A stretch of DNA of 64,000 nt from Terfezia claveryi (lineage: Eukaryota; Ascomycota; Pezizomycetes; Pezizales; Pezizaceae), in NCBI GenBank assembly GCA_015179025.1, contig WHUX01000006.1:620001-684000 (forward strand). The letters are read 5' to 3'. Shown here one piece after another: positions 36,252 to 47,136 of the stretch. A program made the translations under genes and the position numbers. Position 1 is the first letter of the stretch. Each line of letters opens with the position of its first letter. The notes beneath the pieces are model-generated. The model made no database searches. It was not told the DNA's origin and saw only the letters and a program-made list of their open reading frames with translations.

Positions 36252-36477
36252 CAGTTAGGTAGCAATGAATTTGGTACCCCCCTTGCATTAGAGTCCTGTG
36301 TTAGCATACATTTAGCGTACAAATTATAGGTTTAAAGCGTGCTGCATACTCGCCCTCTGTTATAGGTACCTCCCTTATATCAGAGTCCTCATCTTTAGTA
36401 TATATATTATAGGTTTAAAGCATGCTGTATACTCGCCCCATGTTATGCGGGGTACTAAATTTATTGCTACCTAACTG
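36252..36477. mobile_element. MITE with CAGT termini and TA target site (Tc1/mariner type)
   Basis: Terminal inverted repeats at 36252-36280 and 36449-36477 are 29 nt long and match at 27 of 29 positions, starting CAGTTAGGTAGCAAT. Both ends are flanked by TATA (36248-36251 and 36478-36481), as expected of a TA or TATA target duplication. The CAGT terminus next to TA is characteristic of Tc1/mariner/pogo superfamily elements. The 226 bp element encodes nothing. Its interior is two diverged direct units (about 36273-36364 and 36365-36448) that share TATAGGTTTAAAGC and ATACTCGCCC. Confidence 0.85.
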
Positions 36478-37092
36478 TATATCCCCTCTCCCCCCTTCCT
36501 TTCCTTTCCCTTTTCTTTTTTATATACCCCACCTCGAGTCAAATACAATACCATACAATACAATATCTCTGGCTCTGTAAGGGCCTTAGATCAAGGACGA
36601 AAGAAACGAAGGAAGGAAGATAACATCCCCATATTATTCTACAACCAAAAAAAAAAAAAAAAAATTTTTTTTTGGTCTGAAAACTATATAAGTGTCCTAA
36701 ATCCCCCCCCCTCTTCCCCTGTATCATATATTGTGTGATTGATGATGAGGTATAGACAAATCATCCTTGTCTGGCCATCTGTAGACTGACTTGACTGGCA
36801 AGTTTATGTGTACATAATAATACTCGTACGATAATATGTTAGACCCTTTTCTGCATTCACGTCTTCTCAGGCTACGAGTCATTCATTGCAAAGTGACATA
36901 TTAGGTATCTATACTCCACGCTGAGAATCTAAATGCTTCAATTAAAGCGTCCAGACGTCCATTCATCCACAGGCCCATCTTCTTAACCTGCACAAGAAGA
37001 ATCAAAAATCAAAAACAAAACCCTAGAAACTCTACCCACCCCAGTAACCTACTACCCAGGTATCCCCAAGCTCATTCCCCCCGCTCCCCACC

Positions 37093-39264
37093 TCAAAACC
37101 TCCCCACCTGCACCCCCACTTCCTCCTCCCACTCCACATCCCCACTCTCGGCCATCCCCCCCCAACTCTCCCCCCAACTCCCCACAAAGGTAAACCCTCC
37201 AAACAACTCCTCCCCCTTTCCACCCTCCATACCCAACCCTGCCATCGCCATCCCCGCCCACCCCACAGCCCCCCTCCCTCTCCCCACCGGCGGCGAGCAC
37301 GCCAACCCCGTAAACTCTACCGCAAAATTCTCCGCCAACTCCGGGTCGGTAACGAGCGGCCTAATCGGCGGACCATTCTTACACTCCCTCCTCTCAAGCT
37401 CCCCCCAATTAATCCTCCTAAAAAACCTATGCTTCTTCACCTTCTCCACATCCTGCATCCCCCATCTTTTAGCTGGATTCTTTTGAAGTAGCTTATTCAA
37501 AATATCCTTTGCGTCTGCGCTAAGATAATACGGCAAGACAAGTTTCTTCTTCAAGATATTATCTTGGATCTTTGCTCTATTGTTAGCTGGGAAGGGAGGT
37601 GACCCAGTCATTAGATCCACGCCCAGAGCACCAAGACTCCACCAGTCGACCTTCTCATCATATTCCTTGCCTTCAATAATCTCAGGCGCCATGTACTCCA
37701 CCGTGCCAACCCATGAAGTACACCTACTCCCACCTTCAGAGCCGTCCCTTTGCAATGCAACCTTGCTGAGACCAAAATCCGTCAACAAGAGATACCCTTG
37801 ATGATCCAACAGGCAATTCTCCGGCTTCAAGTCCCTGTACACTACACCCGCATTTTTATGTAAATGACTTAACGCCAGGACCAAACTCGCCATGTAGAAG
37901 GCCGCGGTATCCTCACTAAACATACGTTCTGCAGCCAGATGCATAAATAACTCCCCACCCTGTGCATACTCCAAGATCAAATAAAGCTTCTGATGATCTT
38001 GGAATGCATAGTAGAGCTTGACCACGAACGGATGACGGACTGCTTCGAGGATCTGTCTCTCTGTGAGGGTTTGCTCCACAAGCTTCTTGGTGGTGATGAG
38101 CGAGGCTTTCTTCAACTGCTTCTGTGCGTAGAGTTTTCCCGTTGCGATATGCCGGACAAGGAGCACTGTTCCGTATGCACCTTTCCCCAAACATCTCAAC
38201 ACCTCGAAATCATCCGCACACATCTTCCTCTTTTGCTGGAACTGAGGCGTCTGTGTTCCACCAATCCCTGGGAAACGCAGTGCTTGGCCTTGATTCCCCA
38301 CCGGCGTGGCGGTGCCCCCTAGATTCTCTTTATTCTCGCACCGAGTTACCGGTCTGCTTCTAACATCCCCACTGATGAAGTCGTGTTCCAATGCAACTTC
38401 ATACGTCTCCTGATGCCCATTCTCGCTTGTCACGGTAATCATATCCCCCGCTTCGACATTTGCTTTTTCAAGTAATTCTCCAAGTATACTCTTCTTGACT
38501 GGGGTGGTTCCTGCACAAGGGGAAGGGGAGCTGGACAATGGAGTAGTGGCCTCGGACTCATCAATTTCAGATGAAGCAGAGGAGGTTGGTTGAGAGGAGT
38601 ACACTGAGGCATGAAGCTTGGAAAAGGTTAGTGGTTGGTACTGGGCAGTGGGGTCCAGTGAAGGGTGTGTTTTCGAGGTTGGAGGAGAAAGTCTGGTGGG
38701 GTCTGCTACAGCTGCAGATGCGGGCCAAGGTGCAGCCTTTTGCTTCTCCGTCGCGGCCCCCTTTGAGGCTACAGGCCCATAAGCCTCCGCAATTATCCTC
38801 TTCCTCTCCTCGCCCGCATTCCCACTCTTCTTGATCTTTTTCCTATTCTTCTTTTTCTTGCTACTGCCCTCTCCAATAGCACCGCCTAGGCCCTCGGTAT
38901 CACTACCAGCTCTGCTTCCAGCCCTGCTACCCATCCTGCTGTCACTCTCAAACAAAGCTGACAGTCCACCTCGAACTGGTTGTGGATTGATCAAGGCTTT
39001 TGCAGTCCTTTGTGATCCATCCCGAATGAGATCCGCGTACGACATTTTCTTTACCTGTTGCGGCATGTTCCCACCCCGAGCAGCCAGCTTTGTAAGGTCG
39101 AGCTCTGTACCGACCCCACGGCGGCCTGTGGTAGGTAACATCATGTCTCTCTGCCTCTGCTCGACTACAGGGCTGTCTAGTGGGTTCCAGGAAACCTCCC
39201 TTTGAGTATTTCTGGTTAGCCTACCATCTCCGGTAGTATTGATGGAGTCCAACGTGAAGACCAT
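37093..39264 (-). CDS. psk1: AGC-family protein kinase, S6K/Psk1-like
   Basis: A serine/threonine kinase related to fungal S6-kinase-like Psk1, which in fission yeast acts downstream of TORC1. A single exon encodes 723 residues. The first 350 are low complexity with a basic [12 protein letters not shown] patch. The kinase domain runs from about 353 to 615: glycine loop GKGAYG (360-365), ATP-binding Lys 382 in YAQKQLKK, catalytic YRDLKPEN (476-483), DFG (496-498), T-loop [12 protein letters not shown] and APE (526-528). The AGC C-terminal tail has LACSPP as a probable turn motif and a hydrophobic motif FGGFTF (688-693), in which T692 would be the TORC1/TORC2-type site. The region after the tail is Gly/Glu-rich. 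Subfamily is assigned from the domain order and hydrophobic motif; Sch9 is less likely because no C2 domain is present. Confidence 0.9.
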   Translation of the reverse strand: MVFTLDSINTTGDGRLTRNTQREVSWNPLDSPVVEQRQRDMMLPTTGRRGVGTELDLTKLAARGGNMPQQVKKMSYADLIRDGSQRTAKALINPQPVRGGLSALFESDSRMGSRAGSRAGSDTEGLGGAIGEGSSKKKKNRKKIKKSGNAGEERKRIIAEAYGPVASKGAATEKQKAAPWPASAAVADPTRLSPPTSKTHPSLDPTAQYQPLTFSKLHASVYSSQPTSSASSEIDESEATTPLSSSPSPCAGTTPVKKSILGELLEKANVEAGDMITVTSENGHQETYEVALEHDFISGDVRSRPVTRCENKENLGGTATPVGNQGQALRFPGIGGTQTPQFQQKRKMCADDFEVLRCLGKGAYGTVLLVRHIATGKLYAQKQLKKASLITTKKLVEQTLTERQILEAVRHPFVVKLYYAFQDHQKLYLILEYAQGGELFMHLAAERMFSEDTAAFYMASLVLALSHLHKNAGVVYRDLKPENCLLDHQGYLLLTDFGLSKVALQRDGSEGGSRCTSWVGTVEYMAPEIIEGKEYDEKVDWWSLGALGVDLMTGSPPFPANNRAKIQDNILKKKLVLPYYLSADAKDILNKLLQKNPAKRWGMQDVEKVKKHRFFRRINWGELERRECKNGPPIRPLVTDPELAENFAVEFTGLACSPPVGRGRGAVGWAGMAMAGLGMEGGKGEELFGGFTFVGSWGESWGGMAESGDVEWEEEVGVQVGRF

Positions 39265-39389
39265 TTTTGGAGTCTAGCAGAATCCAAGGCAGATAACGAA
39301 GATGTGAACTGAAGACCCTCGCTCAAAAATCCACCTGGCTAGCAATATAGTCTAAGTCTCAATGTTCTCAGGCCTATATCACCCAACTC

Positions 39390-39810
39390 CCTCTTTGTCA
39401 CCCAATCCAAACCCTAGGTCTTCACCCTTCCCAGCAGCCCGGGCTTTACTCAGACCTTGTTTGTATGCCTGTGTCGCAAGCCGGCGACGTTGGCGATACA
39501 GGTCCTCGAACCTCCCCTCTTTCTCACACCTCCTCTTCTTCTTTTTCTTCTTTTTCCCCTTCTTCCACTTATCCCTCTCCCCTCTGTGCCGCTGGCTCTT
39601 GCTCCTCAGTTTCCGGGACCGAGTTGGTTCGCGGGCGAGTCAACCCGTAACGGCAATCACCTTGTCCGCGGCGGTAAAAGAGGTATTCAAGTCCTCTACG
39701 TTGGGGGTAATACCAGTGATAGGATAGGCAGGAATAGTATCGGCGACGAAGCGACGTGCGACGAGCAAAGATGACGAGAACGAAGTATCGAGATTCCAAG
39801 TGCTGTGCAT
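39390..39810 (-). pseudogene. Possible small gene or gene remnant with an in-frame stop
   Basis: From an ATG at 39810 the minus strand reads MHSTWNLDTSFSSSLLVARR and on to ADKVIAVTG, then TGA at about 39640. The same frame resumes as a Lys/Arg-rich stretch and RFEDLYRQRRRLATQAY up to a stop near 39390. The ADKVIAVTG end resembles the first strand of a short-chain dehydrogenase Rossmann fold, but no glycine-rich loop follows. It could be a two-exon gene whose intron was not resolved, a remnant, or chance. Confidence 0.25.
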
Positions 39811-40473
39811 TCGTTTCCTATGTAATCTTGCTGTTGGCAAAATATATTCTATAGCTTTCCTATCGGGGTGTACTCTGGCGATTTTGTTGTAGAGGAAAAA
39901 AGGGAGGAAGTAAAGTACGGAGAGAAGCGAGTTCTTTTAACGTAAGAATTTCGGTGTGGCGAGGCGGGCACTTACAGTAGTGGTACCGTTAAAAATAACA
40001 GCTGGGTGGGTACCGAGAAAGGCCTTGTCAGCTTGTACGCTGGCGAGGTGTTTGATTGGAAACTTTTGTTGCATCAAACATCTCTTCAAAATATGCCATT
40101 CATTATTCATACAAGTTCACAAGGACAGAACCCCTCCTTCCTTCCTTCTACTTTTCGTGAAACACCATGCTGATGCTGTTTGCCATCCGGAACGATCCAA
40201 TACCAATACACATATCCCCCCCAACATCACTGTCCCCCACTGTTCCTCATACCAACAGGCAACTGCCTCACAGCTTTCCAAAAAGACCTTTCTTTTCCCT
40301 CCACCAAACGAAAACCAAACCATTCTTCCATCACTGAGTTGGGACTGTCTACTCGATTATCTCCGCTCCCTGCGTAACTGTATGCCCCTTTCCGCCTTCC
40401 ACCCTGTCCTACATATAAAAATCTCGGAGTATCGGTATTGGAGCCGTTACATTTAGTTTTTTTTTCTTCGATC

Positions 40474-40513
40474 GATTTGCGTAACCAGACTACGATTTGC
40501 GCAACCAGACTAC
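40474..40513. repeat. Two tandem 20 bp units
   Basis: GATTTGCGTAACCAGACTAC at 40474-40493 is repeated at 40494-40513 with a single T to C change. It lies in the gap between the kinase and MOB3 genes, outside any recognised coding sequence. Confidence 0.9.
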
Positions 40514-41150
40514 GATGCTCAGGGTCCAAAACCATTCTTTTTCTCATTTGTGTGGAAACAAACGGTTGGACAAGGCATAGGGACTGCGTGCCACCTACAT
40601 ACCTGCGGGCCGTAAGCAAGAGCCCGGAATGAGCACTTAATATCGGCGACACAGGTGTGGCGGTTACAGCACTCTATGGACATGCTTATGACACCGAGGA
40701 ACTTCAGCTGTTTGTGCCATCGAGAAATTTGACACTTCGTTCCTGCAGCAGAATGAGATTTTCCTGCAGATGCACAGCATGATTGGGAATGCAAGGAATG
40801 ATAAGCCTGCCTAATCTGGTGTGACTTCGACACCAAAATTAAAATAACGTATGTGGTGGGACCGTTGGATGCTAGTCTGCGCACTCATTCTATTACCCCA
40901 GGGTGTATGTATTAGCTGAAATTATATACCAGCTGATCAGTCCAGCTCTCAGACATCATGATCATCCGTCGTCAATTTCCCACACAAAATATCAACACCA
41001 GTTCAATTAATCAAAAAGACTGTAGAGTAAAACTTGATAATACCTTTAAGGGTGTAGAAAGGCAACAGCAAAAAATATTTGCCAGAAAAGAAAAAAAACG
41101 CTTGCTGTGATCATCTCAACGCCCTTTTAAAACTGTGATTGGCTAGCTGC

Positions 41151-42959
41151 CTAGGAAGATTCGGTTTCAGACTCCTCTTGCTTATGCTTCGTCTCCTCCG
41201 ACTTCACTTCTGCCTCTTCGATGTCAACTTTCTCCTTCTCCTTCTCCTTCTCCTTCTCCTTCTCCTTCTCCTTCTCCTTCTCCTTCTCCTTCTCCTTTTT
41301 ATCCTCCTTTTCCTCCCCCTTTTTCTCCTCCTTTTCCTCCTCCTTCCCCTCTTCCTTTTCCTCCTCCTTCCCCTCTTCCTTTTCCTCCTCCTTCCCCTCC
41401 TCCTTTTCCTCCTCCTTCCCCTCCCCCTTTTCCTCCTTCCCCTCCTCCTTCTCCTTGACTTCCACACTCTCTTCCTCTTTCCCTGTGTCAACCTGGTCCT
41501 TCTGCTCCCTCTGGCCTTCCTCGCCCGTAACCTCCGCTTCAATACCTGCAGGTACTGACCCAGGCTTCCCCTCCTCTTCACTCTCCTTCTCTATATCCTT
41601 CTCTGTATCCTTCTCTTCTTTCCTGTCCCCGGCCTCCTCGGCAGGAGGTGGCAACGGTGACCTTGGCGGAGGAGTGTTCACAGTTGTTGGTGGCGAGGGG
41701 GACTTCGACCGTTCTCTAGGAGCACTCCCTTGCTCCATAACCAGTGGTATCTCCTCTCCCTCCTCCTCACTACTTTGCTTCGCCTCATCCTCCCTCTTCT
41801 CGCTATCCTCCACCAACACCTCCCCATTGACCAGTTCCTCGCCCACCTCTGCGTTCTTATTCTTCACCTCTCCGGTTCCCTCCATTGGTAGCTCCAAATC
41901 AAATGCATCCCCTTCTGCCCCTTCACCGCCATCACTACTTGAACCACTACCGCTATGTTCATCAGACTCATCACTATCATCAGACCCATAATCATCTTCA
42001 TCATCTTCATCATTATCTTCCTTCCTTTCATCTCCTCCCTGACCCTCTTCAGCACTAGATTGCCCGTCTCCTTTACTCCCACTCCCACTCCCACGGCTGA
42101 ACTCATCAACATCGTCCTCCGCTCCACCCTCCGCTTCAGGTGGGATCGTAAGGTTATCTTCGGGTATTAAGTTATACCGTTCTGAAACGGTTTTGAAAAA
42201 CAAGTACAGTCCCCACTCTCCTTCCACCTCCCAAAAAACTCCCCTGTGCTGAAACCACGCATGCGCAAAAATCCTATACAGCCTCCTAAAGATGCTGCTT
42301 AAATGCTTACCCCCCTGAGCTGTCAAACTGAGCCTACTTGGAAAGTACCTCGAACTCGTAAGAATCGTGGCTGCGTGATCTAGCGTGTGGCAACTGTAGT
42401 CGATCGCGCAGCAGCTCTGGGGTGGGTCGTGAACTGCGCAGAGATATTGCCATTCACTAGCTCGCATTTGAGGACACGTTTTGTTGGTACAGTTATCTTG
42501 TAGCAATGCGACGATAAGGTGGTTGAGATCCCGTGTGAGTCTGCGTGTGAGCTCATAGCACCATAATTGCGGGTCCACCCCAGACGGTGGATTTGCAAGG
42601 GCAGCGGCGGAGTCTTTTGAGATGGGGATGCTGTGGGGCGTGGACGAGCCAGGGGTACTGGTGGTGGTTTTTTCGGTGAGAAGAGAGGCGAGGTGTTCTT
42701 GTAACTGGAAGGCCGAGTCTACATCGTGAAGGTCGAGGGGAGATGGCCCTGTGCTAATGTCCCTGGATTTAGACCCTGGGCGGATCCGCCGAGTTATGGT
42801 GGCTGTCGTCTTGTTTGTGGGTGGGGCTGGAGTGGTTGTGGGCGGGGCGGCTTTCGATATAGGGCTGCTTGGAACGACTGTGGAAGTTGGAGAATCCTCA
42901 ATTTGAACCTCGGTGAACGGTGGTGGGGAGGGGAGCCGAGGGGAAGGAGGGGCTGCCAT
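41151..42959 (-). CDS. MOB3: MOB3/phocein (MOB4-type) STRIPAK subunit with a long charged tail
   Basis: A Mob-family protein of the phocein class. In Sordaria and Neurospora MOB3 is part of the STRIPAK phosphatase complex and is needed for hyphal fusion and fruiting. A single exon encodes 602 residues, while phocein is about 225. The Mob domain covers about 78-272, with WCYELTRRLTRDLNHLIVAL and the zinc ligands expected at C157, C162, H233 and H238 (NCTNKTC and FAHAWFQH). The N-terminal 75 residues are Pro/Thr/Ser-rich. The C-terminal 330 residues are Asp/Glu/Lys/Ser-rich low complexity, ending in KEEEKEEG-type and KEKEKE tandem repeats. The start ATG lies 500 bp from the divergent E2 gene, so they may share a promoter. 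Family assignment is firm; the tail may vary in length between strains. Confidence 0.9.
   Translation of the reverse strand: MAAPPSPRLPSPPPFTEVQIEDSPTSTVVPSSPISKAAPPTTTPAPPTNKTTATITRRIRPGSKSRDISTGPSPLDLHDVDSAFQLQEHLASLLTEKTTTSTPGSSTPHSIPISKDSAAALANPPSGVDPQLWCYELTRRLTRDLNHLIVALLQDNCTNKTCPQMRASEWQYLCAVHDPPQSCCAIDYSCHTLDHAATILTSSRYFPSRLSLTAQGGKHLSSIFRRLYRIFAHAWFQHRGVFWEVEGEWGLYLFFKTVSERYNLIPEDNLTIPPEAEGGAEDDVDEFSRGSGSGSKGDGQSSAEEGQGGDERKEDNDEDDEDDYGSDDSDESDEHSGSGSSSDGGEGAEGDAFDLELPMEGTGEVKNKNAEVGEELVNGEVLVEDSEKREDEAKQSSEEEGEEIPLVMEQGSAPRERSKSPSPPTTVNTPPPRSPLPPPAEEAGDRKEEKDTEKDIEKESEEEGKPGSVPAGIEAEVTGEEGQREQKDQVDTGKEEESVEVKEKEEGKEEKGEGKEEEKEEGKEEEKEEGKEEEKEEGKEEEKEEKKGEEKEDKKEKEKEKEKEKEKEKEKEKEKEKVDIEEAEVKSEETKHKQEESETESS
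41226..41440 (-). repeat. Lys/Glu-coding hexamer and minisatellite repeats in MOB3
   Basis: On the plus strand, about eleven CTTCTC hexamers (about 41226-41298) code on the minus strand for Glu-Lys dipeptides. They are preceded in the protein by about five 24 bp units coding for KEEEKEEG-type octapeptides (about 41330-41430). All are in frame with the MOB3 gene. Confidence 0.9.
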
Positions 42960-43102
42960 TTCCAGTATACACTAGAATGGCGGGACCGCTATAAGCACTT
43001 CAAGGTGCCTGCGAGGAAAACTCCGTTGGTTGTGGGACGTTGTGGGACCCGGGGATCGTAAACAAAGATGCATCTCAGTTCCTGGGAGGCCACATGGTGT
43101 GT

Positions 43103-43132
43103 TGACAGCATAAGCAGCATAAGCAGCATAAG
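43103..43132. repeat. Three tandem CATAAGCAG units
   Basis: Three adjacent 9 bp copies of CATAAGCAG or a close variant, in the intergenic space shared by MOB3 and the E2 gene. They are about 150 bp upstream of the MOB3 start and 330 bp upstream of the E2 start. Confidence 0.8.
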
Positions 43133-43458
43133 CTTGGCAAGGCTGACACGTGACGCACCCCCCAATAAATTCACATTACTGCAGGGCACTCTACCGAGCA
43201 GCAGTAAGGCTGGTTTGACGAATGTTTATTTGTCGAGCTGTGAAACGACGATCCTGAACCGAAGTATCTGGCGACTCAGACGTGACACCTCTCGTAGCTG
43301 AGCTATTAGTATTAGTTCTAGTGCCCAGCCCCATGCTCCGTTCCGTCATAGCTAAGTATTCTGCAGCCTTACATCTGTAGCTTGATCGACTTGCCTCTCA
43401 TCCATACCCAACACCACATCCATCTTTTGGCTCAAGCAAAGCTGCACATAGAATAATT

Positions 43459-44152
43459 ATGTCTTCCGGCTCATTACGACGAATAACAAAGGTACCCATA
43501 TCTACCGATCCACCATTCTCAGGTCCAAGAAGCTCACGAAAAGACAATTAGGAGCTAACCGAGCTCAACGAGAATCCTCCCTCTGGTATCACCGCCAGCC
43601 CCGTCTCCGACTCCGACCTCTACAAATGGAATGTCACCCTCACTGCTCCCAAGGGATCTCTCTACTACGTTCGTTCACCCATCAAATCTCCCTAAACCCT
43701 ACCATTCCCAGTTCTGTGAAGAAAGAAACTAACTTACCTGTTCTCCCAACTAACAGGGCGGCGTCTTCCACCTTAGCCTTACCCTTCCTTCCGAATACCC
43801 CTTTAAACCCCCCACCCTGAACTTCACCACTAAAATCTACCACCCGAATGTCTCCAACGACGACAAAGGATCAATGTGTCTGGGCATCCTACGGGCCGAG
43901 AATTGGAAGCCGAGTTGTAAGATTCTAGCAGTACTGGAGATGGCGAGGGGATTGCTTTTGGAGCCAAATGTGTAAGTGCCCCATGGCCTGGGATGCGGAT
44001 TAGATAATGCATCCCATGGATGCTAATGTGGACATATGGGGGTTAGAGATGATGCTGTAGAAACCAATATTGCAGATCAATACAAGAACGACAGGGCAGG
44101 GTTTGAGAAAACGGTGAAGCAATGGATTAAGAACCATGCCAAAGAGAAGTAG
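43459..44152 (+). CDS. Ubiquitin-conjugating enzyme E2, Ubc14-like
   Basis: An E2 enzyme that carries ubiquitin as a thioester on a catalytic cysteine. Four exons (43459-43491, 43552-43668, 43757-43971, 44047-44152) give 156 residues, the size of a minimal UBC fold. The sequence begins MSSGSLRRITKEL. The HPN motif is at 79-81 in IYHPNVSNDDKGSMCLGIL, with active-site Cys91. WKPSCKILAVLEMARGLLLEPN and DDAVETNIADQY follow. It resembles S. pombe Ubc14 and, through ENWKP, human UBE2L3-type enzymes. The residue at the second splice junction gives SLYYGGVF where SxYEGG is usual, which could mean the donor is one codon off. It converges with SEC11. Confidence 0.9.
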
Positions 44153-44725
44153 GCGGCTTATACTGAATTACTCCGACATGAGAGTGGGGTCATGATGAAT
44201 TACCCCACGTCAATCTTCCTCGGGAAGAGTGACATATCTTTGATGATTACTAGCGTTTCTGGAGTCAAGTTATCGGGACTCTCTAAGCGGGCCTTTTCTT
44301 TTTGTTTGTATATTGATGAATACACTGCACGTAATTTGTGAAACCTGAGAGAGTTGTTCATTCCCCAGTCGTCTTCCGGCTGCGCGCCTGTTCGGAGTCT
44401 GAAGGCAGTCTCGAGTCTGAAGGTATAGAGGACGGTTTAATGGAGTGCTAGTAAACCATAAGCTGATATATAAAATGAACTTTAAATCTTTTAAACGCTT
44501 CATACCAGAGATATAACCCACGTAAGGAGAGATATGTAAAAAAAAATGCAATAGGCATTACATGCGTAACTCTATCACCCCAAGGATGTGCCAAACCCAG
44601 AATCATTAGGCCAATACAATCCAAAAGGGCACGTCACAACTTCACGGGTTCTACCAACCGCCCCGCCGGCACCACTACAGCTACTGGGTATTCCCTCCTC
44701 CGCATCTTTATCTCCATAAAACTCT

Positions 44726-45438
44726 TTATTCCCTCTGCATCACCACAATAAACCCCATCAAACCCAGCATCACGGTCTTCAACATTGGATACTCACTTAG
44801 CAAAATGGTAATATACCCGACGTATGGAACGTATCCGATCACACTACCAATCACCTCCGTCTCCCTGTCGAGATAAAACTGTCCGTTGGCGTATAACTCG
44901 ACATCGTCCGTAGGGTTATTATCTCCCTTTGTTAGTAGCGAAATTTTCGGTCTACCCAACCTATATTAGCTTTATATCCTCACCCTCTAGACCTAAAGCC
45001 CAGTGGTAGTTGTATTGGTGGTACGTACTTGGCCCCGCCAGTAGCATGTCTCCTCATAATTCTATGCACAATGGGAATACTCTTTCCCACAACATTATAC
45101 ACCACCACCTCCCCGACCCTTCCACCCCCTTTCCCCCGTTGCACGGCTTCCTCAACCACACCCACCTCTCCATCCTCACCCACTAAAATTGATTTGACGG
45201 TCTTTGCTGCACCAGTCCCGGCCCAATTCCCCATATCGCGGTTCCATAGGACGAGGAGGTCTCCGCGCCAGAATGCGGGTTCCATAGACCCGGAGAGGAC
45301 AACGACAATGGGGGAGGGGGAGTTGGAGACGAGGGAAAGCCCTTTCCAGAGCATGAATGCGGTGGACAGGATTAAAGCGAAGTTGAGAGATTGGGCGAGG
45401 AGCAGGCGAGGGTTGCAGGAAGAGAAGGAGGAGAGCAT
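44726..45438 (-). CDS. SEC11: SEC11, catalytic subunit of ER signal peptidase
   Basis: A membrane serine protease of the S26 family that cleaves signal peptides in the ER lumen. Exons 45438-45029 and 44960-44726, separated by a 68 nt intron, give 214 residues. One N-terminal membrane segment spans about 15-48. The catalytic Ser is S51 in LSGSMEP. The catalytic His is H125 in VHRI. The conserved Asp box is TKGDNN plus DD (about 150-156). The C-terminal block [14 protein letters not shown] and a second hydrophobic segment end in VVMQRE, as in the family. It is about 40 residues longer than yeast Sec11 because of a Gly/Val-rich insertion at roughly 69-107 between the Ser and His boxes. Eukaryotic Sec11 uses Ser-His-Asp rather than the bacterial Ser-Lys pair. 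Confidence 0.95.
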
Positions 45439-46042
45439 TTTGAACGAATGGGGGATGTGAAGATTGAGTTGCGGATAAACGAGCGGCTGGAGTTAGTTGT
45501 TGCGCTGGCACGATAGTTGCTTCGGGGGCCGGGAAAAGTGATTTGTTTTCGTAGCTGTGATGATGACAGCTTTGTGGTCGATGGCTATGTATGTACGTAG
45601 CTATACCTTATTGTATTTAATTGGTTGTGGTGTTTCAACACCGTTGCCGTGTGAAATCTTCGAATTGTAACACCCTAGTAAAGAAAGCTTAAGGATATCT
45701 GGTCTCATCTGGCCTAGCATAGGTACGCGACCTCTCGAATATTTTGAATATGGCCATACATAAGTATAGAAGTCTCAGTTATATATTCTCTCGAATCGAT
45801 AGACATAAACCTAACGTTTGTTTTGGGGAGAAACGGAAGTTAACTTATGGTTATGGTACCTTCCCTAATTGATGCATACGGAAATCATTGCATTCTTATG
45901 CAAATAGGCTTTAGCTTTCAACATTATTTATAAACCAAATCCCCCCCCCCCCCCCCCTTCTGGTGTTCTCTGCCCATTTTGCTTGTTCTAGAAAAAGTCC
46001 CAGATCTCTGTGTGTTATCATAAGCTTGCTCCTGGTCGTTGC

Positions 46043-46079
<37 letters not shown>

Positions 46080-47136
46080 TGGGGGGGGGGACGGTAGGTT
46101 TTATGTACAGTATGTTGTATTTCGTTTACAGAACCGGTAACTCTAGAGCCCCCGTTCAGGGTAACACTGAATATATGTAGTAGTTAACTGTAATGTATGT
46201 ACTGTATGTATGCTATACCTATCCTGTGTCCAATGTTGTAAATAGGTAATATTGCTAAAACCTAGTCAAAATAATATAGCTTATTTTAGATGTTAGGGAA
46301 AAGGAACCTTGTAAAAAAAAAATAAAAAAAAAATAAAAAAAGATTACATTTCCGTATCTCCATTATTCTGTCTAGAGGACTAGCCTTGCGGAGCCCTCTC
46401 CCCCCACTTTTCTTCCTTAGTTCTTGGCCTCCATGGCATATTCTCTCGAGTATTAATACATCTAGATCTCCTTACTGCTACTACGTCATACACATAGCAA
46501 TGAAAGAGAATACCTAAAGCTACAGTGCCAAGTTATTATTATACGAAAGATAGTCTCCGTCGTACATAAAAGGATTTGGTTAATTGCCTCCTTTGGTTCA
46601 ACCCTACCCTATAACCAACAGTTTATGAAACCAACGTGAGTCTGCATGCCTGTCGCTTCGAGTTCCTTGATATACATGACCAGGGTGGGAATATAATGTC
46701 GACAGGAAAATGGAAGGGTCTGGAACGAAACTGAATTACGTGTAGGAAAATTAATCGTTTGTTTCCATGGTAACACCACCTCGGAGTAGGGCTGGACTGG
46801 GGTATCGCGTGGCCGGCATCCATGTTTACATTTGAAGCTGGGCCCAATTGAGAAGCCCCCTGGAAAGACCAGAGCTAGGGGCCAGTCCGTGATTTAGATG
46901 TATGGTATTGATTGCATTTATAGCCAATTCAAATGAAGTGTCAATGCTCCTCAGGTCCGTCACTTGTAAATTGATCACAAAGAAATAAGTATCCGCCTTC
47001 TCGAAATCATCCAGGGTAAATCCCATTCCCGATCCTTTAGCCCGGTACAGCATGGTCAGGGGGGCATCCCCCTACATAAGTATACAACCATATCACCAGC
47101 CAAGGCCAACTACAAGATCTCCAAATATACAAAAAA
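45439..47136. other. Intergenic region with extreme homopolymer runs
   Basis: No gene with a recognisable product. Within about 150 bp there are a run of 17 C (45941-45957), a run of about 30 T (46047-46076) and 10 G (46081-46090). An A-rich tract AAAAAAAATAAAAAAAAATA lies at about 46312-46340. A 75-codon ORF at 46826-47053 (-) reads like protein (FTLDDFEKADTYFFVINLQ) but has no start context or family. Confidence 0.55.

Larger units (their letters stand above)
35240..37092. other. AT-rich intergenic region with two inverted-repeat elements
   Basis: It lies between convergent MDJ1 and the AGC kinase. It is AT-rich and carries two separate small inverted-repeat elements, T/A runs at 35554-35565 and an A run directly followed by a T run at about 36648-36674. 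Short ORFs inside have no recognisable product. Confidence 0.6.

Noticed and set aside
37032..37300. Gly-rich minus-strand ORFs at the end of the kinase gene
   Set aside because: Out-of-frame shadows of the Gly/Glu-rich C-terminus of the AGC kinase.
41139..41991. Plus-strand poly-Leu and poly-Ser/Phe ORFs
   Set aside because: Shadows of the Glu/Lys-coding repeats of MOB3; no independent start context or motif.
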